NCBI GenBank assembly: GCA_037893245.1
Contig: JBAIAA010001513.1
Location: 62,001 to 126,000 of the forward strand
DNA: 64,000 bases
Direction of reading: 5' to 3'
DNA from: Crossaster papposus
Lineage: Eukaryota; Echinodermata; Asteroidea; Velatida; Solasteridae
A model generated the notes under the pieces. The model worked only from the letters and a program-made list of their open reading frames with translations, was not told the origin of the DNA and did not search any database. Below, piece after piece: positions 26,170 through 41,345 of the stretch. Each line of letters opens with the position of its first letter. The first letter of the stretch is position 1. A program made the position numbers and the translations under genes.

Positions 26170-26280
26170 CTCGAGGGCTTGTTCCCACATCAGGTGTTTA
26201 TTTCTACTGCACACTTCTTTCCCTTTACATAATAATAAATGTGAGTTTGTTTTGTTATCAGATCAAATTGAGTTTTTTAA
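26170..26280 (+). repeat. 111-bp insert, copy 29
   Basis: Majority sequence. An ACCATCGG monomer lies about 161 bp upstream, a flank shared with many copies up to 54 kb. Six monomers follow (369-bp step). Confidence 0.95.
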
Positions 26281-26538
26281 GATTTGGTCTACAATCGGCA
26301 TATCCCTACTACTACATATTTAAGATTTGGTCTACAATCGGCATATCCCTACTACTACATATTTAAGATTTGGTCTACCATCGGCATATCCCTACTACTA
26401 CATATTTAAGATTTGGTCTACAATCGGCATATCCCTACTACTACATATTTAAGATTTGGTCTACAATCGGCATATCCCTACTACTACATATTTAAGATTT
26501 GGTCTACAATCGGCATATCCCTACTACTACATATTTAA

Positions 26539-26649
26539 CTCGAGGGCTTGTTCCCACATCAGGTGTTTATTTCTACTGCACACTTCTTTCCCTTTACATA
26601 ATAATAAATGTGAGTTTGTTTTGTTATCAGATCAAATTGAGTTTTTTAA
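26539..26649 (+). repeat. 111-bp insert, copy 30
   Basis: Majority sequence with ACCATCGG 161 bp upstream. Soon after it a monomer is damaged to AAGATAGGTC, one base short. Twenty-four monomers minus one base follow. Confidence 0.95.
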
Positions 26650-27680
26650 GATTTGGTCTACAATCGGCATATCCCTACTACTACATATTTAAGATAGGTC
26701 TACAATCGGCATATCCCTACTACTACATATTTAAGATTTGGTCTACAATCGGCATATCCCTACTACTACATATTTAAGATTTGGTCTACAATCGGCATAT
26801 CTCTAATACTACATATTTAAGATTTGGTCTACAATCGGCATATCCCTACTACTACATATTTAAGATTTGGTCTACAATCGGCATATCCCTACTACTACAT
26901 ATTTAAGATTTGGTCTACAATCGGCATATCCCTACTACTACATATTTAAGATTTGGTCTACAATCGGCATATCCCTACTACTACATATTTAAGATTTGGT
27001 CTACAATCGGCATATCCCTACTACTACATATTTAAGATTTGGTCTACAATCGGCCTATCCCTACTACTACATATTTAAGATTTGGTCTACAATCGGCATA
27101 TCCCTACTACTACATATTTAAGATTTGGTCTACAATCGGCATATCCCTACTACTACATAGTTAAGATTTGGTCTACAATCGGCATATCCCTACTACTACA
27201 TATTTAAGATTTGGTCTACAATCGGCATATCCCTACTACTACATATTTAAGATTTGGTCTACAATCGGCATATCCCTACTACTACATATTTAAGATTTGG
27301 TCTACAATCGGCATATCCCTACTACTACATATTTAAGATTTGGTCTACAATCGGCATATCCCTACTACTACATATTTAAGATTTGGTCTATAATCGGCAT
27401 ATCCCTACTACTACATATTTAAGATTTGGTCTACAATCGGCATATCCCTACTACTACATATTTAAGATTTGGTCTACAATCGGCATATCCCTACTACTAC
27501 ATATTTAAGATTTGGTCTACCATCGGCATATCCCTACTACTACATATTTAAGATTTGGTCTACAATCGGCATATCCCTACTACTACATATTTAAGATTTG
27601 GTCTACAATCGGCATATCCCTACTACTACATATTTAAGATTTGGTCTACAATCGGCATATCCCTACTACTACATATTTAA

Positions 27681-27791
27681 CTCGAGGGCTTGTTCCCACA
27701 TCAGGTGTTTATTTCTACTGCACATTTCTTTCCCTTTACATAATAATAAATGTGAGTTTGTTTTGTTATCAGATCAAATTGAGTTTTTTAA
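27681..27791 (+). repeat. 111-bp insert, copy 31
   Basis: C to T at base 45 (GCACATTTC), shared only with the copy at 29494. Fifteen monomers follow. Confidence 0.95.
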
Positions 27792-28436
27792 GATTTGGTC
27801 TACAATCGGCATATCCCTACTACTACATATTTAAGATTTGGTCTACAATCGGCCTATCCCTACTACTACATATTTAAGATTTGGTCTACAATCGGCATAT
27901 CCCTACTACTACATATTTAGGATTTGGTCTACAATCGGCATATCCCTACTACTACATATTTAAGATTTGGTCTACAATCGGCATATCCCTACTACTACAT
28001 ATTTAAGATTTGGTCTACAATCGGCATATCCCTACTACTACATATTTAAGATTTGGTCTACAATCGGCATATCCCTACTACTACATATTTAAGATTTGGT
28101 CTACAATCGGCATATCCCTACTACTACATATTTAAGATTTGGTCTACAATCGGCATATCCCTACTACTACATATTTAAGATTTGGTCTACAATCGGCATA
28201 TCCCTACTACTACATATTTAAGATTTGGTCTACAATCGGCATATCCCTACTACTACATATTTAAGATTTGGTATATAATCGGCATATCCCTACTACTACA
28301 TATTTAAGATTTGGTCTACAATCGGCATATCCCTACTACTACATATTTAAGATTTGGTCTACAATCGGCATATCCCTACTACTACATATTTAAGATTTGG
28401 TCTACAATCGGCATATCCCTACTACTACATATTTAA

Positions 28437-28547
28437 CTCGAGGGCTTGTTCCCACATCAGGTGTTTATTTCTACTGCACACTTCTTTCCCTTTACATAAT
28501 AATAAATGTGAGTTTGTTTTGTTATCAGATCAAATTGAGTTTTTTAA
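28437..28547 (+). repeat. 111-bp insert, copy 32
   Basis: Majority sequence. A TATATAATC monomer lies about 165 bp upstream, the same arrangement as at 30938 and 33801. Twenty-two monomers follow. Confidence 0.95.
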
Positions 28548-29493
28548 GATTTGGTCTACAATCGGCATATCCCTACTACTACATATTTAAGATTTGGTCT
28601 ACAATCGGCATATCCCTACTACTACATATTTAAGATTTGGTCTACAATCGGCATATCCCTACTACTACATATTTAAGATTTGGTCTACAATCGGCATATC
28701 CCTACTACTACATATTTAAGATTTGGTCTACAATCGGCATATCCCTACTACTACATATTTAAGATTTGGTCTACAATCGGCATATCCCTACTACTACATA
28801 TTTAAGATTTGGTCTACAATCGGCATATCCCTACTACTACATATTTAAGATTTGGTCTACAATCGGCATATCCCTACTACTACATATTTAAGATTTGGTC
28901 TACAATCGGCATATCCCTACTACTACATATTTAAGATTTGGTCTACAATCGGCATATCCCTACTACTACATATTTAAGATTTGGTCTACAATCGGCATAT
29001 CCCTACTACTACATATTTAAGATTTGGTCTACAATCGGCATATCCCTACTACTACATATTTAAGATTTGGTCTACAATCGGCATATCCCTACTACTACAT
29101 ATTTAAGATTTGGTCTACAATCGGCATATCCCTACTACTACATATTTAAGATTTGGTCTACAATCGGCATATCCCTACTACTACATATTTAAGATTTGGT
29201 CTATAATCGGCATATCCCTACTACTACATATTTAAGATTTGGTCTACAATCGGCATATCCCTACTACTACATATTTAAGATTTGGTCTACAATCGGCATA
29301 TCCCTACTACTACATATTTAAGATTTGGTCTACCATCGGCATATCCCTACTACTACATATTTAAGATTTGGTCTACAATCGGCATATCCCTACTACTACA
29401 TATTTAAGATTTGGTCTACAATCGGCATATCCCTACTACTACATATTTAAGATTTGGTCTACAATCGGCATATCCCTACTACTACATATTTAA

Positions 29494-29604
29494 CTCGAGG
29501 GCTTGTTCCCACATCAGGTGTTTATTTCTACTGCACATTTCTTTCCCTTTACATAATAATAAATGTGAGTTTGTTTTGTTATCAGATCAAATTGAGTTTT
29601 TTAA
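29494..29604 (+). repeat. 111-bp insert, copy 33
   Basis: C45T subtype with ACCATCGG 161 bp upstream. Thirty-one monomers follow. Confidence 0.95.
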
Positions 29605-30937
29605 GATTTGGTCTACAATCGGCATATCCCTACTACTACATATTTAAGATTTGGTCTACAATCGGCATATCCCTACTACTACATATTTAAGATTTGGTCT
29701 ACAATCGGCATATCCCTACTACTACATATTTAAGATTTGGTCTACAATCGGCATATTCCTACTACTACATATTTAAGATTTGGTCTACAATCGGCATATC
29801 CCTACTACTACATATTTAAGATTTGGTCTACAATCGGCCTATCCCTACTACTACATATTTAAGATTTGGTCTACAATCGGCATATCCCTACTACTACATA
29901 TTTAGGATTTGGTCTACAATCGGCATATCCCTACTACTACATATTTAAGATTTGGTCTACAATCGGCATATCCCTACTACTACATATTTAAGATTTGGTC
30001 TACAATCGGCCTATCCCTACTACTACATATTTAAGATTTGGTCTACAATCGGCATATCCCTACTACTACATATTTAAGATTTGGTCTACAATCGGCATAT
30101 CCCTACTACTACATATTTAAGATTTGGTCTACAATCGGCATATCCCTACTACTACATATTTAAGATTTGGTCTACAATCGGCATATCCCTACTACTACAT
30201 GTTTAAGATTTGGTCTACAATCGGCATATCCCTACTACTACATGTTTAAGATTTGGTCTACAATCGGCATATCCCTACTACTACATATTTAAGATTTGGT
30301 CTACAATCGGCATATCCCTACTACTACATATTTAAGATTTGGTCTACAATCGGCATATTCCTACTACAACATATTTAAGATTTGGTCTACAATCGGCATA
30401 TCTCTACTACTACATATTTAAGATTTGGTCTACAATCGGCATATCCCTACTACTACATATTTAAGATTTGGTCTACAATCGGCATATCCCTACTACTACA
30501 TATTTAAGATTTGGTCTACAATCGGCATATCCCTACTACTACATATTTAAGATTTGGTCTACAATCGGCATATCCCTACTACTACATATTTAAGATTTGG
30601 TCTACAATCGGCATATCCCTACTACTACATATTTAAGATTTGGTCTACAATCGGCATATCCCTACTACTACATATTTAAGATTTGGTCTACAATCGGCAT
30701 ATCCCTACTACTACATATTTAAGATTTGGTCTACAATCGGCATATCCCTACTACTACATATTTAAGATTTGGTATATAATCGGCATATCCCTACTACTAC
30801 ATATTTAAGATTTGGTCTACAATCGGCATATCCCTACTACTACATATTTAAGATTTGGTCTACAATCGGCATATCCCTACTACTACATATTTAAGATTTG
30901 GTCTACAATCGGCATATCCCTACTACTACATATTTAA

Positions 30938-31048
30938 CTCGAGGGCTTGTTCCCACATCAGGTGTTTATTTCTACTGCACACTTCTTTCCCTTTACATAA
31001 TAATAAATGTGAGTTTGTTTTGTTATCAGATCAAATTGAGTTTTTTAA
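30938..31048 (+). repeat. 111-bp insert, copy 34
   Basis: Majority sequence. Sixty-four uninterrupted monomers follow, one of the longest insert-free runs. Confidence 0.95.
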
Positions 31049-33800
31049 GATTTGGTCTACAATCGGCATATCCCTACTACTACATATTTAAGATTTGGTC
31101 TACAATCGGCATATCCCTACTACTACATATTTAAGATTTGGTCTACAATCGGCATATCCCTACTACTACATATTTAAGATTTGGTCTACAATCGGCATAT
31201 CCCTACTACTACATATTTAAGATTTGGTCTACAATCGGCATATCCCTACTACTACATATTTAAGATTTGGTCTACAATCGGCATATCCCTACTACTACAT
31301 ATTTAAGATTTGGTCTACAATCGGCATATCCCTACTACTACATATTTAAGATTTGGTCTACAATCGGCATATCCCTACTACTACATATTTAAGATTTGGT
31401 CTACAATCGGCATATCCCTACTACTACATATTTAAGATTTGGTCTACAATCGGCATATCCCTACTACTACATATTTAAGATTTGGTCTACAATCGGCATA
31501 TCCCTACTACTACATATTTAAGATTTGGTCTACAATCGGCATATCCCTACTACTACATATTTAAGATTTGGTCTACAATCGGCATATCCCTACTACTACA
31601 TATTTAAGATTTGGTCTACAATCGGCATATCCCTACTACTACATATTTAAGATTTGGTCTACAATCGGCATATCCCTACTACTACATATTTAAGATTTGG
31701 TCTACAATCGGCATATCCCTACTACTACATATTTAAGATTTGGTCTACAATCGGCATATCCCTACTACTACATATTTAAGATTTGGTCTACAATCGGCAT
31801 ATCCCTACTACTACATATTTAAGATTTGGTCTACAATCGGCATATCCATACTACTACATATTTAAGATTTGGTCTACAATCGGCATATCCCTACTACTAC
31901 ATATTTAAGATTTGGTCTACAATCGGCATATCCCTACTACTACATATTTAAGATTTGGTCTACAATCGGCATATCCCTACTACTACATATTTAAGATTTG
32001 GTCTACAATCGGCATATCCCTACTACTACATATTTAAGATTTGGTCTACAATCGGCATATCCCTACTACTACATATTTAAGATTTGGTCTACAATCGGCA
32101 TATCCCTACTACTACATATTTAAGATTTGGTCTACAATCGGCATATCCCTACTACTACATATTTAAGATTTGGTCTACAATCGGCATATCCCTACTACTA
32201 CATATTTAAGATTTGGTCTACAATCGGCATATCCCTACTACTACATATTTAAGATTTGGTCTACAATCGGCATATCCCTACTACTACATATTTAAGATTT
32301 GGTCTACAATCGGCATATCCCTACTACTACATATTTAAGATTTGGTCTACAATCGGCATATCCCTACTACTACATATTTAAGATTTGGTCTACAATCGGC
32401 ATATCCCTACTACTACATATTTAAGATTTGGTCTACAATCGGCATATCCCTACTACTACATATTTAAGATTTGGTCTACAATCGGCATATCCCTACTACT
32501 ACATATTTAAGATTTGGTCTACAATCGGCATATCCCTACTACTACATATTTAAGATTTGGTCTACAATCGGCATATCCCTACTACTACATATTTAAGATT
32601 TGGTCTACAATCGGCATATTCCTACTACTACATATTTAAGATTTGGTCTACAATCGGCATATCCCTACTACTACATATTTAAGATTTGGTCTACAATCGG
32701 CATATCCCTACTACTACATATTTAAGATTTGGTCTACAATCGGCATATCCCTACTACTACATATTTAAGATTTGGTCTACAATCGGCATATCCCTACTAC
32801 TACATATTTAAGATTTGGTCTACAATCGGCATATCCCTACTACTACATATTTAAGATTTGGTCTACAATCGGCCTATCCCTACTACTACATATTTAAGAT
32901 TTGGTCTACAATCGGCATATCCCTACTACTACATATTTAAGATTTGGTCTACAATCGGCATATCCCTACTACTACATATTTAAGATTTGGTCTACAATCG
33001 GCATATCCCTACTACTACATATTTAAGATTTGGTCTACAATCGGCATATCCCTACTACTACATGTTTAAGATTTGGTCTACAATCGGCATATCCCTACTA
33101 CTACATGTTTAAGATTTGGTCTACAATCGGCATATCCCTACTACTACATATTTAAGATTTGGTCTACAATCGGCATATCCCTACTACTACATATTTAAGA
33201 TTTGGTCTACAATCGGCATATTCCTACTACAACATATTTAAGATTTGGTCTACAATCGGCATATCTCTACTACTACATATTTAAGATTTGGTCTACAATC
33301 GGCATATCCCTACTACTACATATTTAAGATTTGGTCTACAATCGGCATATCCCTACTACTACATATTTAAGATTTGGTCTACAATCGGCATATCCCTACT
33401 ACTACATATTTAAGATTTGGTCTACAATCGGCATATCCCTACTACTACATATTTAAGATTTGGTCTACAATCGGCATATCCCTACTACTACATATTTAAG
33501 ATTTGGTCTACAATCGGCATATCCCTACTACTACATATTTAAGATTTGGTCTACAATCGGCATATCCCTACTACTACATATTTAAGATTTGGTCTACAAT
33601 CGGCATATCCCTACTACTACATATTTAAGATTTGGTATATAATCGGCATATCCCTACTACTACATATTTAAGATTTGGTCTACAATCGGCATATCCCTAC
33701 TACTACATATTTAAGATTTGGTCTACAATCGGCATATCCCTACTACTACATATTTAAGATTTGGTCTACAATCGGCATATCCCTACTACTACATATTTAA

Positions 33801-33911
33801 CTCGAGGGCTTGTTCCCACATCAGGTGTTTATTTCTACTGCACACTTCTTTCCCTTTACATAATAATAAATGTGAGTTTGTTTTGTTATCAGATCAAATT
33901 GAGTTTTTTAA
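33801..33911 (+). repeat. 111-bp insert, copy 35
   Basis: Majority sequence. Thirty-seven monomers follow. Confidence 0.95.
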
Positions 33912-35502
33912 GATTTGGTCTACAATCGGCATATCCCTACTACTACATATTTAAGATTTGGTCTACAATCGGCATATCCCTACTACTACATATTTAAGAT
34001 TTGGTCTACAATCGGCATATCCCTACTACTACATATTTAAGATTTGGTCTACAATCGGCATATCCCTACTACTACATATTTAAGATTTGGTCTACAATCG
34101 GCATATCCCTACTACTACATATTTAAGATTTGGTCTACAATCGGCATATCCCTACTACTACATATTTAAGATTTGGTCTACAATCGGCATATCCCTACTA
34201 CTACATATTTAAGATTTGGTCTACAATCGGCATATCCCTACTACTACATATTTAAGATTTGGTCTACAATCGGCATATCCCTACTACTACATATTTAAGA
34301 TTTGGTCTACAATCGGCATATCCCTACTACTACATATTTAAGATTTGGTCTACAATCGGCATATCCCTACTACTACATATTTAAGATTTGGTCTACAATC
34401 GGCATATCCCTACTACTACATATTTAAGATTTGGTCTACAATCGGCATATCCCTACTACTACATATTTAAGATTTGGTCTACAATCGGCATATCCCTACT
34501 ACTACATATTTAAGATTTGGTCTACAATCGGCATATCCCTACTACTACATATTTAAGATTTGGTCTACAATCGGCATATCCATACTACTACATATTTAAG
34601 ATTTGGTCTACAATCGGCATATCCCTACTACTACATATTTAAGATTTGGTCTACAATCGGCATATCCCTACTACTACATATTTAAGATTTGGTCTACAAT
34701 CGGCATATCCCTACTACTACATATTTAAGATTTGGTCTACAATCGGCATATCCCTACTACTACATATTTAAGATTTGGTCTACAATCGGCATATCCCTAC
34801 TACTACATATTTAAGATTTGGTCTACAATCGGCATATCCCTACTACTACATATTTAAGATTTGGTCTACAATCGGCATATCCCTACTACTACATATTTAA
34901 GATTTGGTCTACAATCGGCATATCCCTACTACTACATATTTAAGATTTGGTCTACAATCGGCATATCCCTACTACTACATATTTAAGATTTGGTCTACAA
35001 TCGGCATATCCCTACTACTACATATTTAAGATTTGGTCTACAATCGGCATATCCCTACTACTACATATTTAAGATTTGGTCTACAATCGGCATATCCCTA
35101 CTACTACATATTTAAGATTTGGTCTACAATCGGCATATCCCTACTACTACATATTTAAGATTTGGTATATAATCGGCATATCCCTACTACTACATATTTA
35201 AGATTTGGTCTACAATCGGCATATCCCTACTACTACATATTTAAGATTTGGTCTACAATCGGCATATCCCTACTACTACATATTTAAGATTTGGTCTACA
35301 ATCGGCATATCCCTACTACTACATATTTAAGATTTGGTCTACCATCGGCATATCCCTACTACTACATATTTAAGATTTGGTCTACAATCGGCATATCCCT
35401 ACTACTACATATTTAAGATTTGGTCTACAATCGGCATATCCCTACTACTACATATTTAAGATTTGGTCTACAATCGGCATATCCCTACTACTACATATTT
35501 AA

Positions 35503-35613
35503 CTCGAGGGCTTGTTCCCACATCAGGTGTTTATTTCTACTGCACACTTCTTTCCCTTTACATAATAATAAATGTGAGTTTGTTTTGTTATCAGATCAAA
35601 TTGAGTTTTTTAA
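35503..35613 (+). repeat. 111-bp insert, copy 36
   Basis: Majority sequence. TATATAATC lies about 336 bp and ACCATCGG about 161 bp upstream, the flank arrangement typical of most copies from here to 54 kb. Sixty-six monomers plus one CTA follow. Confidence 0.95.
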
Positions 35614-38454
35614 GATTTGGTCTACAATCGGCATATCCCTACTACTACATATTTAAGATTTGGTCTACAATCGGCATATCCCTACTACTACATATTTAAG
35701 ATTTGGTCTACAATCGGCATATCCCTACTACTACTACATATTTAAGATTTGGTCTACAATCGGCATATCCCTACTACTACATATTTAAGATTTGGTCTAC
35801 AATCGGCATATCCCTACTACTACATATTTAAGATTTGGTCTACAATCGGCATATCCCTACTACTACATATTTAAGATTTGGTCTACAATCGGCATATCCC
35901 TACTACTACATATTTAAGATTTGGTCTACAATCGGCATATCCCTACTACTACATATTTAAGATTTGGTCTACAATCGGCATATCCCTACTACTACATATT
36001 TAAGATTTGGTCTACAATCGGCATATCCCTACTACTACATATTTAAGATTTGGTCTACAATCGGCATATCCCTACTACTACATATTTAAGATTTGGTCTA
36101 CAATCGGCATATCCCTACTACTACATATTTAAGATTTGGTCTACAATCGGCATATCCCTACTACTACATATTTAAGATTTGGTCTACAATCGGCATATCC
36201 CTACTACTACATATTTAAGATTTGGTCTACAATCGGCATATCCCTACTACTACATATTTAAGATTTTGTCTACAATCGGCATATCCCTACTACTACATAT
36301 TTAAGATTTGGTCTACAATCGGCATATCCCTACTACTACATATTTAAGATTTGGTCTACAATCGGCATATCCATACTACTACATATTTAAGATTTGGTCT
36401 ACAATCGGCATATCCCTACTACTACATATTTAAGATTTGGTCTACAATCGGCATATCCCTAATACTACATATTTAAGATTTGGTCTACAATCGGCATATC
36501 CCTACTACTACATATTTAAGATTTGGTCTACAATCGGCATATCCCTACTACTACATATTTAAGATTTGGTCTACAATCGGCATATCCCTACTACTACATA
36601 TTTAAGATTTGGTCTACAATCGGCATATCCCTACTACTACATATTTAAGATTTGGTCTACAATCGGCATATCCCTACTACTACATATTTAAGATTTGGTC
36701 TACAATCGGCATATCCCTACTACTACATATTTAAGATTTGGTCTACAATCGGCATATCCCTACTACTACATATTTAAGATTTGGTCTACAACCGGCATAT
36801 CCCTACTACTACATATTTAAGATTTGGTCTACAACCGGCATATCCCTACTACTACATATTTAAGATTTGGTCTACAATCGGCATATCCCTACTACTACAT
36901 ATTTAAGATTTGGTCTACAATCGGCATATCCCTACTACTACATATTTAAGATTTGGTCTACAATCGGCATATCCCTACTACTACATATTTAAGATTTGGT
37001 CTACAATCGGCATATCCCTACTACTACATATTTAAGATTTGGTCTACAATCGGCATATCCCTACTACTACATATTTAAGATTTGGTCTACAATCGGCATA
37101 TCCCTACTACTACATATTTAAGATTTGGTCTACAATCGGCATATCCCTACTACTACATATTTAAGATTTGGTCTACAATCGGCATATCCCTACTACTACA
37201 TATTTAAGATTTGGTCTACAATCGGCATATCCCTACTACTACATATTTAAGATTTGGTCTACAATCGGCATATCCCTACTACTACATATTTAAGATTTGG
37301 TCTACAATCGGCATATCCCTACTACTACATATTTAAGATTTGGTCTACAATCGGCATATCCATACTACTACATATTTAAGATTTGGTCTACAATCGGCAT
37401 ATCCCTACTACTACATATTTAAGATTTGGTCTACAATCGGCATATCCCTAATACTACATATTTAAGATTTGGTCTACAATCGGCATATCCCTACTACTAC
37501 ATATTTAAGATTTGGTCTACAATCGGCATATCCCTACTACTACATATTTAAGATTTGGTCTACAATCGGCATATCCCTACTACTACATATTTAAGATTTG
37601 GTCTACAATCGGCATATCCCTACTACTACATATTTAAGATTTGGTCTACAATCGGCATATCCCTACTACTACATATTTAAGATTTGGTCTACAATCGGCA
37701 TATCCCTACTACTACATATTTAAGATTTGGTCTACAATCGGCATATCCCTACTACTACATATTTAAGATTTGGTCTACAACCGGCATATCCCTACTACTA
37801 CATATTTAAGATTTGGTCTACAATCGGCATATCCCTACTACTACATATTTAAGATTTGGTCTACAATCGGCATATCCCTACTACTACATATTTAAGATTT
37901 GGTCTACAATCGGCATATCCCTACTACTACATATTTAAGATTTGGTCTACAATCGGCATATCCCTACTACTACATATTTAAGATTTGGTCTACAATCGGC
38001 ATATCCCTACTACTACATATTTAAGATTTGGTCTACAATCGGCATATCCCTACTACTACATATTTAAGATTTGGTCTACAATCGGCATATCCCTACTACT
38101 ACATATTTAAGATTTGGTATATAATCGGCATATCCCTACTACTACATATTTAAGATTTGGTCTACAATCGGCATATCCCTACTACTACATATTTAAGATT
38201 TGGTCTACAATCGGCATATCCCTACTACTACATATTTAAGATTTGGTCTACAATCGGCATATCCCTACTACTACATATTTAAGATTTGGTCTACCATCGG
38301 CATATCCCTACTACTACATATTTAAGATTTGGTCTACAATCGGCATATCCCTACTACTACATATTTAAGATTTGGTCTACAATCGGCATATCCCTACTAC
38401 TACATATTTAAGATTTGGTCTACAATCGGCATATCCCTACTACTACATATTTAA

Positions 38455-38565
38455 CTCGAGGGCTTGTTCCCACATCAGGTGTTTATTTCTACTGCACACT
38501 TCTTTCCCTTTACATAATAATAAATGTGAGTTTGTTTTGTTATCAGATCAAATTGAGTTTTTTAA
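38455..38565 (+). repeat. 111-bp insert, copy 37
   Basis: Majority sequence with the TATATAATC and ACCATCGG flank. Sixty-two monomers plus one CTA follow. Confidence 0.95.
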
Positions 38566-41234
38566 GATTTGGTCTACAATCGGCATATCCCTACTACTAC
38601 ATATTTAAGATTTGGTCTACAATCGGCATATCCCTACTACTACATATTTAAGATTTGGTCTACAATCGGCATATCCCTACTACTACTACATATTTAAGAT
38701 TTGGTCTACAATCGGCATATCCCTACTACTACATATTTAAGATTTGGTCTACAATCGGCATATCCCTACTACTACATATTTAAGATTTGGTCTACAATCG
38801 GCATATCCCTACTACTACATATTTAAGATTTGGTCTACAATCGGCATATCCCTACTACTACATATTTAAGATTTGGTCTACAATCGGCATATCCCTACTA
38901 CTACATATTTAAGATTTGGTCTACAATCGGCATATCCCTACTACTACATATTTAAGATTTGGTCTACAATCGGCATATCCCTACTACTACATATTTAAGA
39001 TTTGGTCTACAATCGGCATATCCCTACTACTACATATTTAAGATTTGGTCTACAATCGGCATATCCCTACTACTACATATTTAAGATTTGGTCTACAATC
39101 GGCATATCCCTACTACTACATATTTAAGATTTGGTCTACAATCGGCATATCCCTACTACTACATATTTAAGATTTGGTCTACAATCGGCATATCCCTACT
39201 ACTACATATTTAAGATTTGGTCTACAATCGGCATATCCCTACTACTACATATTTAAGATTTGGTCTACAATCGGCATATCCCTACTACTACATATTTAAG
39301 ATTTGGTCTACAATCGGCATATCCATACTACTACATATTTAAGATTTGGTCTACAATCGGCATATCCCTACTACTACATATTTAAGATTTGGTCTACAAT
39401 CGGCATATCCCTAATACTACATATTTAAGATTTGGTCTACAATCGGCATATCCCTACTACTACATATTTAAGATTTGGTCTACAATCGGCATATCCCTAC
39501 TACTACATATTTAAGATTTGGTCTACAATCGGCATATCCCTACTACTACATATTTAAGATTTGGTCTACAATCGGCATATCCCTACTACTACATATTTAA
39601 GATTTGGTCTACAATCGGCATATCCCTACTACTACATATTTAAGATTTGGTCTACAATCGGCATATCCCTACTACTACATATTTAAGATTTGGTCTACAA
39701 TCGGCATATCCCTACTACTACATATTTAAGATTTGGTCTACAACCGGCATATCCCTACTACTACATATTTAAGATTTGGTCTACAACCGGCATATCCCTA
39801 CTACTACATATTTAAGATTTGGTCTACAATCGGCATATCCCTACTACTACATATTTAAGATTTGGTCTACAATCGGCATATCCCTACTACTACATATTTA
39901 AGATTTGGTCTACAATCGGCATATCCCTACTACTACATATTTAAGATTTGGTCTACAATCGGCATATCCCTACTACTACATATTTAAGATTTGGTCTACA
40001 ATCGGCATATCCCTACTACTACATATTTAAGATTTGGTCTACAATCGGCATATCCCTACTACTACATATTTAAGATTTGGTCTACAATCGGCATATCCCT
40101 ACTACTACATATTTAAGATTTGGTCTACAATCGGCATATCCCTACTACTACATATTTAAGATTTGGTCTACAATCGGCATATCCCTACTACTACATATTT
40201 AAGATTTGGTCTACAATCGGCATATCCCTACTACTACATATTTAAGATTTGGTCTACAATCGGCATATCCCTACTACTACATATTTAAGATTTGGTCTAC
40301 AATCGGCATATCCATACTACTACATATTTAAGATTTGGTCTACAATCGGCATATCCCTACTACTACATATTTAAGATTTGGTCTACAATCGGCATATCCC
40401 TAATACTACATATTTAAGATTTGGTCTACAATCGGCATATCCCTACTACTACATATTTAAGATTTGGTCTACAATCGGCATATCCCTACTACTACATATT
40501 TAAGATTTGGTCTACAATCGGCATATCCCTACTACTACATATTTAAGATTTGGTCTACAATCGGCATATCCCTACTACTACATATTTAAGATTTGGTCTA
40601 CAATCGGCATATCCCTACTACTACATATTTAAGATTTGGTCTACAATCGGCATATCCCTACTACTACATATTTAAGATTTGGTCTACAATCGGCATATCC
40701 CTACTACTACATATTTAAGATTTGGTCTACAACCGGCATATCCCTACTACTACATATTTAAGATTTGGTCTACAACCGGCATATCCCTACTACTACATAT
40801 TTAAGATTTGGTCTACAACCGGCATATCCCTACTACTACATATTTAAGATTTGGTCTACAATCGGCATATCCCTACTACTACATATTTAAGATTTGGTCT
40901 ACAATCGGCATATCCCTACTACTACATATTTAAGATTTGGTCTACAATCGGCATATCCCTACTACTACATATTTAAGATTTGGTCTACAATCGGCATATC
41001 CCTACTACTACATATTTAAGATTTGGTCTACAATCGGCATATCCCTACTACTACATATTTAAGATTTGGTCTACAATCGGCATATCCCTACTACTACATA
41101 TTTAAGATTTGGTCTACAATCGGCATATCCCTACTACTACATATTTAAGATTTGGTCTACAATCGGCATATCCCTACTACTACATATTTAAGATTTGGTC
41201 TACAATCGGCATATCCCTACTACTACATATTTAA

Positions 41235-41345
41235 CTCGAGGGCTTGTTCCCACATCAGGTGTTTATTTCTACTGCACACTTCTTTCCCTTTACATAATAA
41301 TAAATGTGAGTTTGTTTTGTTATCAGATCAAATTGAGTTTTTTAA
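41235..41345 (+). repeat. 111-bp insert, copy 38
   Basis: Majority sequence, but without ACCATCGG or TATATAATC in the upstream monomers. Fifty-two monomers plus one CTA follow. Confidence 0.95.

Larger units (their letters stand above)
27380..29910 (+). repeat. Higher-order repeat pair, 1,813-bp spacing with a 172-bp offset
   Basis: The segment 27380-27840 recurs at about 29193-29653. It shares TCTATAATC, ACCATCGG and the C45T insert (27681 and 29494) at exactly 1,813 bp. Downstream, the CGGCCTATCC and TTTAGGATTT monomers (27853 and 27920 against 29838 and 29905) are offset by 1,985 bp. The second copy therefore holds four extra monomers (172 bp). Confidence 0.85.
30008..33911 (+). repeat. 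Higher-order repeat pair, 2,863-bp spacing
   Basis: The segment 30008-31048 recurs at 32871-33911. Six marks keep the same spacing: CGGCCTATCC (30008 and 32871), two successive CATGTTT monomers (30201 and 30244, then 33064 and 33107), a TATTCCTACTACAAC monomer, TATATAATC and the insert itself. No difference between the two copies was noticed. The shared sequence after the insert also carries a CCATACT monomer, but at a 2,734-bp offset, three monomers less. Confidence 0.88.
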
